The translations under genes and the position numbers were made by a program. This document shows, piece after piece, positions 55,332 to 63,054 of a stretch of DNA of 64,000 nt (positions within the stretch are counted from its first letter, which is position 1; every line of letters starts with the position of its first letter). The notes beneath the pieces are model-generated. The model was not told the DNA's origin. It did not search any database and saw nothing but the letters and a program-made list of their open reading frames with translations. The stretch spans positions 42,039 to 106,038 of the forward strand of contig NZ_LMHW01000002.1 in assembly GCF_001428525.1 (NCBI RefSeq), given 5' to 3'. Source of the DNA: Flavobacterium sp. Root186 (GTDB lineage: Bacteria; Bacteroidota; Bacteroidia; Flavobacteriales; Flavobacteriaceae).

Positions 55332-55487
55332 ATGCGATGCTTCAAAAATATTTTTTACTTTTGAAGTATTAAAATCTCTTTATAAAATATTGATTCAATT
55401 ATAAAAGCTCAGTAAGCTTTTATGTTTTTCGTTTTATTGGCCTGATAAAGCGTAAATTATTTATGTCAAATTTTATAAAGAATACAT

Positions 55488-56126
55488 ATGAAAAATATAT
55501 CAAAAATCGCTGTTCTGGGCGGCAGCGGAAGAACTGGAAAATATCTTGTAAACCAGCTATTAAAAGAAGGAGTTAATTTAAAACTTTTATTAAGAAATCC
55601 TGAAAATTTCGAAATTCAAAATCCTAAAATTGAAATCATTCAGGGTGACGCGCTTGATTTTGAATCCATAAAATTATTGTTGAAAGATTGTCAGGCAGTA
55701 GTAAGTACAATTGGTCAAAGAAAAGACGAACCTTTGGTTGCAAGTGCAGTAACCAAAATTGTTTTAAAAGCAATGAATGAATATGGAATTAAACGTTATG
55801 TTCTTCTTGCGGGGCTTAATATCGATACACCATTCGATAAAAAAAGTCCAAAAACTATTATGGCAACAGATTGGATGAAAACCAATTTTCCAGTAATTCA
55901 GGAAGATCGTCAAAAAGCCTACATTCTTTTAGTTGAAAGCGATGTAAATTGGACGCAGGTTCGTGTTCCTTTTATTGAATTCACAGATGATAGTTCTGAT
56001 ATAGCAGTAAATCTTGAAGATTGTTTAGAAGATAAAATCAGTGCGTTTGATATTGCCAAATTTATGGTTAAAGAAATGATGGAATCAAATTATAGCAGGC
56101 AATCACCTTTTATAAGTACCATTTAG
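55488..56126 (+). CDS. NAD(P)-binding SDR/NmrA-like protein
   Basis: 212 residues with an atypical-SDR Rossmann fold: 'KIAVLGGSGRTGKYLVNQLL' (GGxGxxG dinucleotide loop, residues 11-17 approx.), 'IIQGDALDFESI', 'AVVSTIGQRKDEP', and 'KRYVLLAGL'. The YxxxK catalytic pair of classical SDRs is not obvious, so it may be a sensor or an NAD(P)H-dependent reductase of unknown substrate. Monocistronic between atpC and bioF. Confidence 0.83.
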   Translation: MKNISKIAVLGGSGRTGKYLVNQLLKEGVNLKLLLRNPENFEIQNPKIEIIQGDALDFESIKLLLKDCQAVVSTIGQRKDEPLVASAVTKIVLKAMNEYGIKRYVLLAGLNIDTPFDKKSPKTIMATDWMKTNFPVIQEDRQKAYILLVESDVNWTQVRVPFIEFTDDSSDIAVNLEDCLEDKISAFDIAKFMVKEMMESNYSRQSPFISTI

Positions 56127-56165
56127 AATACATTAAAGAACAGCGGGGAATATCAAAACCCGCTG

Positions 56166-56198
56166 TTTGTTTTATCAAATTTCAATTTCATAACTTTG
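56166..56198 (+). promoter_or_regulatory. Promoter of bioF, nearly leaderless
   Basis: -33 TTTG (56166-56169), 21-nt spacer, -7 TAACTTTG (56191-56198). Only 5 nt separate the -7 box from the bioF ATG at 56204, so transcription should begin at or within a few nucleotides of the start codon. Confidence 0.6.
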
Positions 56199-56203
56199 TT
56201 TTT

Positions 56204-57340
56204 ATGAAATTACCCGAAAACCTTAATCAGAAAATCGAAAACCGAAAGCTGAATAATTCGCTTCGCAAACTTCCTGTGTTTAATAATCTGGTTGATTTTT
56301 CTTCTAATGATTATATCGGTTTTTCAAAATCCGAATCAATCTTCAAACTTACACATGCTTATCTGCATGAAAATGAAATTTTTCAAAACGGGGCGACAGG
56401 TTCAAGATTAATTTCTGGAAACCATTCTTTATATCAAATAGCAGAGAACTTTATTGCTCAATTTCATGATGCAGAAGCCGCTTTAATTTTTAATTCGGGT
56501 TACGATGCCAATTTGGGGTTTTTTAGTGCTGTACCGCAAAGAAATGATGTTATTTTGTATGATGAGTTAAGTCACGCATCCATTCGGGATGGAATTTTAA
56601 TGTCAAATGCAAAATCATACAAATTCAATCATAATGATTTTGAAGATTTAGAACGACTTATTCTAAAATTTCCCGACACCAATATTTACATAGTTACCGA
56701 AACTGTTTTTTCTATGGATGGCGACAGCCCGAACTTAGAAGAATTAGTACAGCTTTCCGAAAAACATAACTGTTATTTAGTGGTTGATGAAGCTCATACT
56801 TTAGGTGTTTTTGGAGAGAAAGGAGAAGGTCTTCTTCAATATTTGGAATTGCATAACAGAATTTTTGCCCGAATCATGACTTTTGGAAAAGGTTTGGGCT
56901 GTCACGGCGCAGTTGTACTTGGAAGTCCGGAACTCAAAGAATATTTAATAAACTTTGCCCGAAGTTTTATATATACGACAGGATTATCTCCACATTCTGT
57001 TGCTACAATTTTAACTGCATATCAACAGTTGGAAACCGAAAAAGGAGCAATAGAAAAATTACGTCAAAATATTGTTTTCTTCAATCAGCAAAAAAATTTA
57101 TTAGGTCTAAAGCCAATGTTTGTTCGAAGCAAATCAGCAATTCAGTCTGCCATTGTTCAGGGAAATGAAAGTGTCAAAAAATTAGCCCGGCAATTACAAG
57201 ACAAAGGTTTTGATGTAAAACCAATACTTTCTCCAACGGTTCCTGAAGGTCAGGAACGTTTGCGTTTTTGCATCCACAGTTATAATTCTGAAGAAGAAAT
57301 TAGTTCCGTATTAGAACTTTTGCGAGATTTTATATTTTAA
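56204..57340 (+). CDS. bioF: 8-amino-7-oxononanoate synthase
   Basis: First committed step of biotin ring assembly: condenses pimeloyl-ACP (or -CoA) with alanine, PLP-dependent. 378 residues. 'DFSSNDYIGFSKS' start of the catalytic domain, 'GSRLISGNHSLYQIAE', 'DEAHTLGVFGEKGEG', and the PLP lysine in 'MTFGKGLGCHGAV'. C-terminal 'RLRFCIHSYNSEEEI'. Complete alpha-oxoamine synthase. Related KBL enzymes share the fold, but nearby bioD/bioA support BioF. Confidence 0.93.
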   Translation: MKLPENLNQKIENRKLNNSLRKLPVFNNLVDFSSNDYIGFSKSESIFKLTHAYLHENEIFQNGATGSRLISGNHSLYQIAENFIAQFHDAEAALIFNSGYDANLGFFSAVPQRNDVILYDELSHASIRDGILMSNAKSYKFNHNDFEDLERLILKFPDTNIYIVTETVFSMDGDSPNLEELVQLSEKHNCYLVVDEAHTLGVFGEKGEGLLQYLELHNRIFARIMTFGKGLGCHGAVVLGSPELKEYLINFARSFIYTTGLSPHSVATILTAYQQLETEKGAIEKLRQNIVFFNQQKNLLGLKPMFVRSKSAIQSAIVQGNESVKKLARQLQDKGFDVKPILSPTVPEGQERLRFCIHSYNSEEEISSVLELLRDFIF

Positions 57341-57349
57341 GATGTAGTT

Positions 57350-57413
57350 GTCAGGCTGAGCGAAGTCGAAGCCCATTTTAGTCAGCGAGCCCTTCGACTC
57401 CGCTCAGGGTGAC
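57350..57413. repeat. Inverted repeat 'ctgagcgaagtcgaag' family (second copy)
   Basis: 22-nt arms 57350-57371 and 57392-57413 pair with three mismatches, 10 nt after the bioF stop; the arms carry the word seen at 20413-20464. It may end bioF transcription, though there is no T-run. Confidence 0.75.
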
Positions 57414-57552
57414 ATTTGGCTAATGAAATCTTACATTTTATCAGTGGCCTAAATAAATTTCTAATATTTTTTTGTAACGTTTTGACTATTCCTATACTTA
57501 CGAGCTGTAATTACAAAATGAGTTTTAGTCATTAACTTAATCAACCTTCAAA

Positions 57553-58416
57553 ATGAAAAAAGTATTCCATTTATTTATAGCATTTATACTAGTTGTTTTT
57601 AGCATAAAATCACAAGCTCAAACAGAATCTCCAAAATTAGAAAATTCTCTTTTATGGGAAGTTTCCGGAAATGGACTTTCGAAACCTTCTTATTTGTATG
57701 GAACGATTCACATGATTTGTTCTTCGGATTATTTTCTGACTGAAAAAACGAAGAAAGCTTTAGAATCATCTGAAAAACTGATATTAGAAATCAATTTTTC
57801 TGACCCAAAAGAAATGTCAGAAATGCAGCAATTGGCAATGGGAAAAGAACCTTTAAGTAAAAAACTGAACCCAGAGCAGCTGGCTAAATTAGATGCAATT
57901 CTCAAAAAAACTACCGGAATGACGGTACAACAAGTTGACAGTTTTAGTTTGCTGACTGTAATGAGTTTGATTTCAATGAAAAGTTTTGGCTGTTTGGATT
58001 TAAAATTCTACGAAATGGAATTTATCGAGCAGGCTAAAAAAAGAACTATTGAAGTTGGCGGTTTTGAAACTGTAAAAGAACAATTTGGCATGTTTGAAAA
58101 AGCGTATTCGAATGATGAAATGATTGCAATGCTGGAAGAGTCAACACCCGAAGAATCAACAAAATTAGTTTCCGCCTATAAAACCGAGAATATTGATTTA
58201 ATGTATGATTTTACAACAGATAAAAAATATACAAGTGATAAAACAAAAAAGATTATTCTTGACGAAAGAAATTTAAACTGGGCAAAAAATATGCCCGAAT
58301 TAATGAAGAATCAAAGTATCTTTTTTGCTGTTGGATCAGGACATTTGGCAGGAAAATTTGGAGTTATCAATTTATTAAGAAAAGCAGGTTACAAGGTAAA
58401 ACCAATTCTGAATTAA
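57553..58416 (+). CDS. TraB/GumN-family protein
   Basis: 287 residues with signal peptide (ending KSQAQ). The TraB family pattern has two conserved GxxH motifs: 'YLYGTIHMICSSD' near residue 50 and 'AVGSGHLAGKFGVI' near the C-terminus. The family is related to metalloproteases (Tiki) and a protease role is suspected but not shown. Cotranscription with the sigma factor gene 6 nt downstream is likely. Confidence 0.88.
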   Translation: MKKVFHLFIAFILVVFSIKSQAQTESPKLENSLLWEVSGNGLSKPSYLYGTIHMICSSDYFLTEKTKKALESSEKLILEINFSDPKEMSEMQQLAMGKEPLSKKLNPEQLAKLDAILKKTTGMTVQQVDSFSLLTVMSLISMKSFGCLDLKFYEMEFIEQAKKRTIEVGGFETVKEQFGMFEKAYSNDEMIAMLEESTPEESTKLVSAYKTENIDLMYDFTTDKKYTSDKTKKIILDERNLNWAKNMPELMKNQSIFFAVGSGHLAGKFGVINLLRKAGYKVKPILN

Positions 58417-58422
58417 TAGATT

Positions 58423-58926
58423 TTGAAAGAAAGGGAACAAGAATTTTTAAATCGGATTGAAAGTCACAAAGGAATTTTGTACAAAGTTTCTAAAATGTAC
58501 ATGGATACACATGACGATCAGCAGGATTTATTTCAGGAAATTATTTGTCAGCTCTGGAGATCGTATGATTCGTTTAGAAATGAAAGCCAGTTTTCGACCT
58601 GGATGTATCGGGTTGCTGTAAATACGGCAATTGTTTTTCTGAAGAAAGAAAAGCGGAAAGTTGATAAATATGAAATCGCTTCAGAAAATATAAAAGAAGA
58701 GGAAGGCGACTCTCACATTAAAGAAAGCCAAATCGAACATTTTTATAAAGCAGTTCAAAAGCTTGAAAAAATAGACAAGGCTATTATTTTTTATCAGTTA
58801 GAAGGATTTTCACATAAAGAAATTGGAGAAAATCTCGGAATCTCTGAAGGAAATGCCAGAGTAAAACTGAATCGGGCAAAAGAAAAATTAAAAGAAATAA
58901 TTAAAAACCAAGGATATGGATTTTGA
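58423..58926 (+). CDS. ECF sigma factor
   Basis: 167 residues, RNA polymerase sigma-70 of the extracytoplasmic-function type. Region 2: 'KMYMDTHDDQQDLFQEI' and 'FSTWMYRVAVNTAIVFL'; region 4: 'LEGFSHKEIGENLGISEGNARVKLNRAKEKL'-type helix-turn-helix (cited as 'HKEIGENLGISEGNARVKL'). The start is TTG at 58423; the first in-frame ATG would remove part of region 2, so TTG is required. It overlaps the downstream membrane protein gene by 11 nt. Confidence 0.92.
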   Translation: MKEREQEFLNRIESHKGILYKVSKMYMDTHDDQQDLFQEIICQLWRSYDSFRNESQFSTWMYRVAVNTAIVFLKKEKRKVDKYEIASENIKEEEGDSHIKESQIEHFYKAVQKLEKIDKAIIFYQLEGFSHKEIGENLGISEGNARVKLNRAKEKLKEIIKNQGYGF

Positions 58927-59530
58927 TGAAATACAAAACGCATGGAATAACGACAAACCAAAAAACATTGTTCTTCCCAATAATTTAGAGAAAATACAAT
59001 CGGCAAATACACCTTTGGATAAAATTAAAAAAAATCTAAAAACAGAATTTTATTATCAAATCCTGTCAATAATTTTCATTGGTACAGTTCCTTTGATTGG
59101 TAATCTGCCCGCAAAATGGACTTTTTTTTATTATTTACTTTTTAGTCTTTTTGTGGCCGTTTGTGTTTACTATTTAATGAAACTTTATTTCTTTTATAAA
59201 AGATTAAATAATACAACTTTAACAACGAAGGACAGCTTATATGAAACTTATTTTGACATAAGATTGAATATGGAATTGTACAAAACATTTGGCTTTGCCT
59301 TAACGCCGTTTTTGGTTTTATATCTTTTGGGTCTTTATTATTATGCATTTTCAAAAATTCCGGGATTTTTTGATCACGAATTTTCAAATGGACAATTAGT
59401 TGGATTCTTTTTGGTTGTTGTTTTCGGGGTACTTTTTATGGGAATTTCTTTAGAATGGTGGGTTCACAAATTTTATGGAAAATTTGCCAAAGAAATAAGG
59501 AAAGTAATAGATGAATTAACAGAAGAATAA
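58916..59530 (+). CDS. Membrane protein, putative anti-sigma factor
   Basis: 204 residues: a 50-residue cytoplasmic head, four membrane segments (about 52-72, 75-95, 125-145, 160-182) and a short cytoplasmic helix. The gene overlaps the ECF sigma gene by 11 nt, a common arrangement for sigma / anti-sigma pairs, and the cytoplasmic N-terminus is where such proteins hold sigma. No zinc (ZAS) motif is present, so the role is inferred from position only. Confidence 0.65.
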   Translation: MDFDEIQNAWNNDKPKNIVLPNNLEKIQSANTPLDKIKKNLKTEFYYQILSIIFIGTVPLIGNLPAKWTFFYYLLFSLFVAVCVYYLMKLYFFYKRLNNTTLTTKDSLYETYFDIRLNMELYKTFGFALTPFLVLYLLGLYYYAFSKIPGFFDHEFSNGQLVGFFLVVVFGVLFMGISLEWWVHKFYGKFAKEIRKVIDELTEE

Positions 59531-59531
59531 T

Positions 59532-59566
59532 AAACAAACCCATCGTAATGATGGGTTTGTTTTTAT
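59532..59566 (+). terminator. Terminator after the sigma / membrane protein operon
   Basis: 13-bp perfect stem aaacaaacccatc / gatgggtttgttt, loop of 5 nt, then T-rich. Confidence 0.88.
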
Positions 59567-59592
59567 TGGTATTTTTGAGGAAATTATTACAG

Positions 59593-59675
59593 AGAGATAC
59601 ACAAAGAAAAACGCAAAATAGCGCAAAGTATAAAAAAACAACTTTGTAAATCTTCGTGTTTCTTTGTGTATCTCT
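59593..59675. repeat. 17-bp inverted repeat upstream of bioD
   Basis: Arms 59593-59609 and 59659-59675 pair 17/17. The centre has 'gcaaaatagcgcaaag' words. It fills the gap between the terminator and bioD. Confidence 0.82.
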
Positions 59676-59691
59676 GCGAAACAAGAAACCT

Positions 59692-60309
59692 ATGAAAATA
59701 TTCGTAACAGGAATTTCGACAGATGTTGGTAAAACAATCGCTTCTTCGATTATTGTCGAAGCTTTAGAAGCTGATTATTGGAAACCTATTCAGGCTGGAG
59801 ATTTAGACAATTCAGACAGTCATAAAATTCAATCCAGAATTTCTAATAAAAAAACTCAAATTTTTGAGAACAGTTATAAATTAAATACGCCGGCAAGTCC
59901 GCATTTTGCCGCAGAAATTGATGGAATAACAATTGAACTAAATCAAATTCAGGAACCTAAAACGAAGAATAATTTAGTTATTGAAGGAGCTGGCGGAATT
60001 TTTGTTCCTTTGAATGATAAAGAAACAATCATCGATTTAATAAAACCAGATTATAAAATAATAGTGGTTTCTAGACATTATCTGGGAAGTATTAATCATA
60101 CTTTATTAACAATTGAAGCAATTCAGAATCGGGGATTTAAAGTCGCTGGAATTATCTTCAGCGGAAGCGAAAACAAATCAACAGAAAGTTTAATCCTGAA
60201 TAAAACCGGAATAAACTGCATTGGAAGAATTGACGAAGAACCCTATTTCGATCAAAACGTAATTAAAGAATACGCAGATTTATTTAGAGATAATTTGCTT
60301 AATTTATAG
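59692..60309 (+). CDS. bioD: Dethiobiotin synthetase
   Basis: ATP-dependent carboxylation of diaminopelargonate to dethiobiotin. 205 residues from ATG 59692 (MKIFVTGISTDVGKT), whose P-loop 'TGISTDVGKT' is the BioD start; an upstream GTG frame extends into repeat sequence. 'VIEGAGGIFVPL' binds the substrate/metal. Followed 98 nt later by bioA. Confidence 0.95.
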   Translation: MKIFVTGISTDVGKTIASSIIVEALEADYWKPIQAGDLDNSDSHKIQSRISNKKTQIFENSYKLNTPASPHFAAEIDGITIELNQIQEPKTKNNLVIEGAGGIFVPLNDKETIIDLIKPDYKIIVVSRHYLGSINHTLLTIEAIQNRGFKVAGIIFSGSENKSTESLILNKTGINCIGRIDEEPYFDQNVIKEYADLFRDNLLNL

Positions 60310-60407
60310 CGCAAAGATTATAGAATAAAGAAAATAGACTTTCCTATCTTTGTTTAAACAATTGAGTTTAGTCTTTTTTCTATTCTCTTTCTTCTATTTT
60401 CTTAAAA

Positions 60408-61679
60408 ATGAGCTTAACAGAAAAAGACCGCCAATACCTTTGGCATCCTTATACGCAGCATAAAACTTCACAAACACCAATTGCAATTACAAAAGCAGAA
60501 GGTGCATTGCTTTGGGATGAAAATAATAAAGAATATATCGATGCAATTGCTTCCTGGTGGGTAAATCCGTTTGGACATAGTAATAAATTTATTGCCGATG
60601 CTATTTATAAGCAATTGACAACTTTAGAACACGTTTTGTTTGGAGGTTTTACACATGAACCGGCAGTAAAAGTTGCGGAGAGATTAATGGAAATTTTACC
60701 AAAAAACCAACAGAAGATTTTCTTTTCAGATAATGGTTCTACAGCAGTTGAAGTAGCAATAAAAGTAGCACTTCAATATTTTTTTAATAAGAATGAAAAG
60801 CGAACAACGATTATTGCTTTTGAAAATGCTTTTCACGGAGATACTTTTGCGGCGATGGCGGCTAGCGGAATTTCGTTTTATACACAAGCTTTTCAAGGTA
60901 TGTTTATAGATGTAGTTCGAATTCCGGTTCCAATAAAAGGGCAGGAGCAGGTAAGTTTTGATGCTTTAGAAAATGCAATTAAAAAACATAATTGTGCCGG
61001 ATTTATTTTCGAACCTTTGGTTCAGGGTGCGGCAGGAATGGTAATGTATGAGCCTGAAGCTTTAGAGAAATTGATTCGGATTTGTGCAGCAAATAAAGTC
61101 CTGACAATTGCCGATGAAGTAATGACAGGTTTTGGGAAAACCGGAAAAACTTTTGCTATGGATTATGTTTTGGAAGAACCGGATATGATTTGTCTTTCGA
61201 AAGCATTAACCGGAGGAACAATCCCTATGGCGATTACGACTTTTACGCAGGATATTTTTGATGCTTTTTATGATGATGATATTAATAAAGCACTATTTCA
61301 TGGTCATACATTTACTGCAAATCCAACAGGTTGTGCAGCAGCTTTGGCAAGTATAGATTTATTGCAGACAAAGGAAATGCAGCAAAATATCGCAAGAATA
61401 AACACAAGTCATTTAAACTTTCAAAAGAAAATCGGGACTCATCCGAAAGTAATCACCGCCAGAACTTTGGGCGTTATTTTTGCCGTTGAAATAAAATCAG
61501 ATTCGGAAGAAAGTTATTACGGATCAATGCGGACAAAGTTGTATAATTTTTTTATCAATAAAGGAGTCGTTTTACGCCCCGTTGGAAATATCGTTTATAT
61601 TTTACCACCGTATATAATGACAGATGAACAGCTTCATAAAGTATACACTACGATTGAAGAAGCTATTGAAATGGTGTGA
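60408..61679 (+). CDS. bioA: Adenosylmethionine-8-amino-7-oxononanoate aminotransferase
   Basis: Converts KAPA to DAPA using SAM as amino donor, PLP-dependent, class III aminotransferase, 423 residues. 'LWHPYTQHKT' is the BioA N-terminal signature (Trp and Tyr contacts with the substrate), 'DEVMTGFGKTGKTFA' holds the cofactor Asp, and the PLP lysine is in 'LSKALTGGTIPMAI'. Complete. Confidence 0.97.
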   Translation: MSLTEKDRQYLWHPYTQHKTSQTPIAITKAEGALLWDENNKEYIDAIASWWVNPFGHSNKFIADAIYKQLTTLEHVLFGGFTHEPAVKVAERLMEILPKNQQKIFFSDNGSTAVEVAIKVALQYFFNKNEKRTTIIAFENAFHGDTFAAMAASGISFYTQAFQGMFIDVVRIPVPIKGQEQVSFDALENAIKKHNCAGFIFEPLVQGAAGMVMYEPEALEKLIRICAANKVLTIADEVMTGFGKTGKTFAMDYVLEEPDMICLSKALTGGTIPMAITTFTQDIFDAFYDDDINKALFHGHTFTANPTGCAAALASIDLLQTKEMQQNIARINTSHLNFQKKIGTHPKVITARTLGVIFAVEIKSDSEESYYGSMRTKLYNFFINKGVVLRPVGNIVYILPPYIMTDEQLHKVYTTIEEAIEMV

Positions 61680-61700
61680 TTTTGCCCACAGATTTAACGG

Positions 61701-61752
61701 ATTAAACGGATGAATACAGATTAATTATTTCTTCCGTGTTCATCCGTTTAAT
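61701..61752. repeat. 14-bp inverted repeat upstream of the ketosynthase gene
   Basis: Arms 61701-61714 and 61739-61752 (attaaacggatgaa and complement) pair 14/14 in the bioA / ketosynthase gap. Confidence 0.75.
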
Positions 61753-61811
61753 GTGTGTCATCAGTGTGTGATGCCATTTTTTTTACAGACCTTTGTGATA
61801 AATAAACTATT

Positions 61812-62981
61812 GTGAATACACCAAAGATTGCCATAACCGCTTTTTCATCTATTTCTCCGTTAGGAAATAATAGTGATGAAGTTTGGAAAAAATATCTCGA
61901 CAATAACCATTGTTTTACGAAACAGTTTTTGGATCAACAGGAAACTTCTGTTGCTGCACTGAGTAATGATTCGAAACAAATTGTTGCTGAAATTCGCGAA
62001 TCAGATATTAAATATAAATTTTTAGATGATTCTGTTTTATTTGCTTTAACAGCTTCGCGAAAAGCAATTGAAAATGCAGGCTGGAATTCAAATGATATTT
62101 TCGGAATCAATATTGGTTCTTCAAGAGGCGCTACAGATCTATTCGAAAAACATTATGCAGTATATCTTGAAACTGGAAAAGCACAAACTTTAGCTTCGCC
62201 AACAACAACTTTAGGAAATATTTCGTCCTGGATAGCGCATGATTTGCAAAGTACAGGCCCTGAAATTTCGCATTCTATTACCTGCTCAACTGCGCTTCAT
62301 GCACTTTTAAACGGAGTTGCATGGTTAAAATCAGGAATGGCTGATAAGTTTTTGGTTGGAGGAAGTGAAGCTCCTTTAACCGATTTTACAATTGGACAAA
62401 TGCGGGCTCTGAAAATTTATTCAAGAATTGACCAGAATATTGATTTGTGGCCAAATTTGGCTTTTGATTTCAAGAAAACACAAAACACAATGATTTTGGG
62501 TGAAGGTGCAGCGGTTTGTTGTTTAGAAGCAGGAGAAAAAGAAAATGCAATAGCGTATGTAACTGGTGTTGGTTACGCGACTGAAATTTTGGAACACAAT
62601 ATTTCAATTTCTGCAGAAGCTGACTGTTTTCAAAAATCTATGAAAATGGCTTTAAAAAATATTGATTTAGAAAGTGTTGATGCCATTGTGATGCATGCTC
62701 CCGGAACTATAAAAGGAGATTTAACAGAATTGCGGGCAATTGAAAAAGTTTTTGGGTCTAATTTACCTTTATTAACGACTAATAAATGGAAAATAGGGCA
62801 CACTTTTGGAGCATCGGGAACGCTGAGCTTAGAATTGGCACTTTTGATGCTGCAGAATGATACTTTTATCGAAACACCTTTTTCAGAATCAAAAAAACAA
62901 GACAAATCAATTAAAAAAGTTTTAATTAATGCAGTAGGTTTTGGCGGCAATGCTGTGAGTATTTTAATTGAAAAAGCTTAA
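61812..62981 (+). CDS. Beta-ketoacyl synthase homologue with altered active site
   Basis: 389 residues, thiolase-fold condensing-enzyme homologue of the FabF/FabB group. Cys158 sits in the nucleophile motif (SITCSTALHALL) and His330 in 'KIGHTFGASG', but the first histidine of the Cys-His-His triad is replaced: the canonical AHGT reads AP297GT (HAPGTIKGD), with a His two residues earlier. GTG start (61812); no ATG nearby. It lies 132 nt after bioA. It could act in pimeloyl chain building as a modified synthase, a decarboxylase or a non-catalytic partner (inference). Confidence 0.88.
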   Translation: MNTPKIAITAFSSISPLGNNSDEVWKKYLDNNHCFTKQFLDQQETSVAALSNDSKQIVAEIRESDIKYKFLDDSVLFALTASRKAIENAGWNSNDIFGINIGSSRGATDLFEKHYAVYLETGKAQTLASPTTTLGNISSWIAHDLQSTGPEISHSITCSTALHALLNGVAWLKSGMADKFLVGGSEAPLTDFTIGQMRALKIYSRIDQNIDLWPNLAFDFKKTQNTMILGEGAAVCCLEAGEKENAIAYVTGVGYATEILEHNISISAEADCFQKSMKMALKNIDLESVDAIVMHAPGTIKGDLTELRAIEKVFGSNLPLLTTNKWKIGHTFGASGTLSLELALLMLQNDTFIETPFSESKKQDKSIKKVLINAVGFGGNAVSILIEKA

Positions 62982-63002
62982 ATATTTATCTTATTTAAAA
63001 AC

Positions 63003-63035
63003 AAAAATCCATTCCGCAAAACGGAATGGATTTTT
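63003..63035. terminator. Bidirectional terminator, ketosynthase / T9SS protein
   Basis: 14-bp perfect stem aaaaatccattccg / cggaatggattttt with a 5-nt loop between convergent genes. Confidence 0.9.
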
Positions 63036-63054
63036 TTATTAGAAGAAGTTTTTT

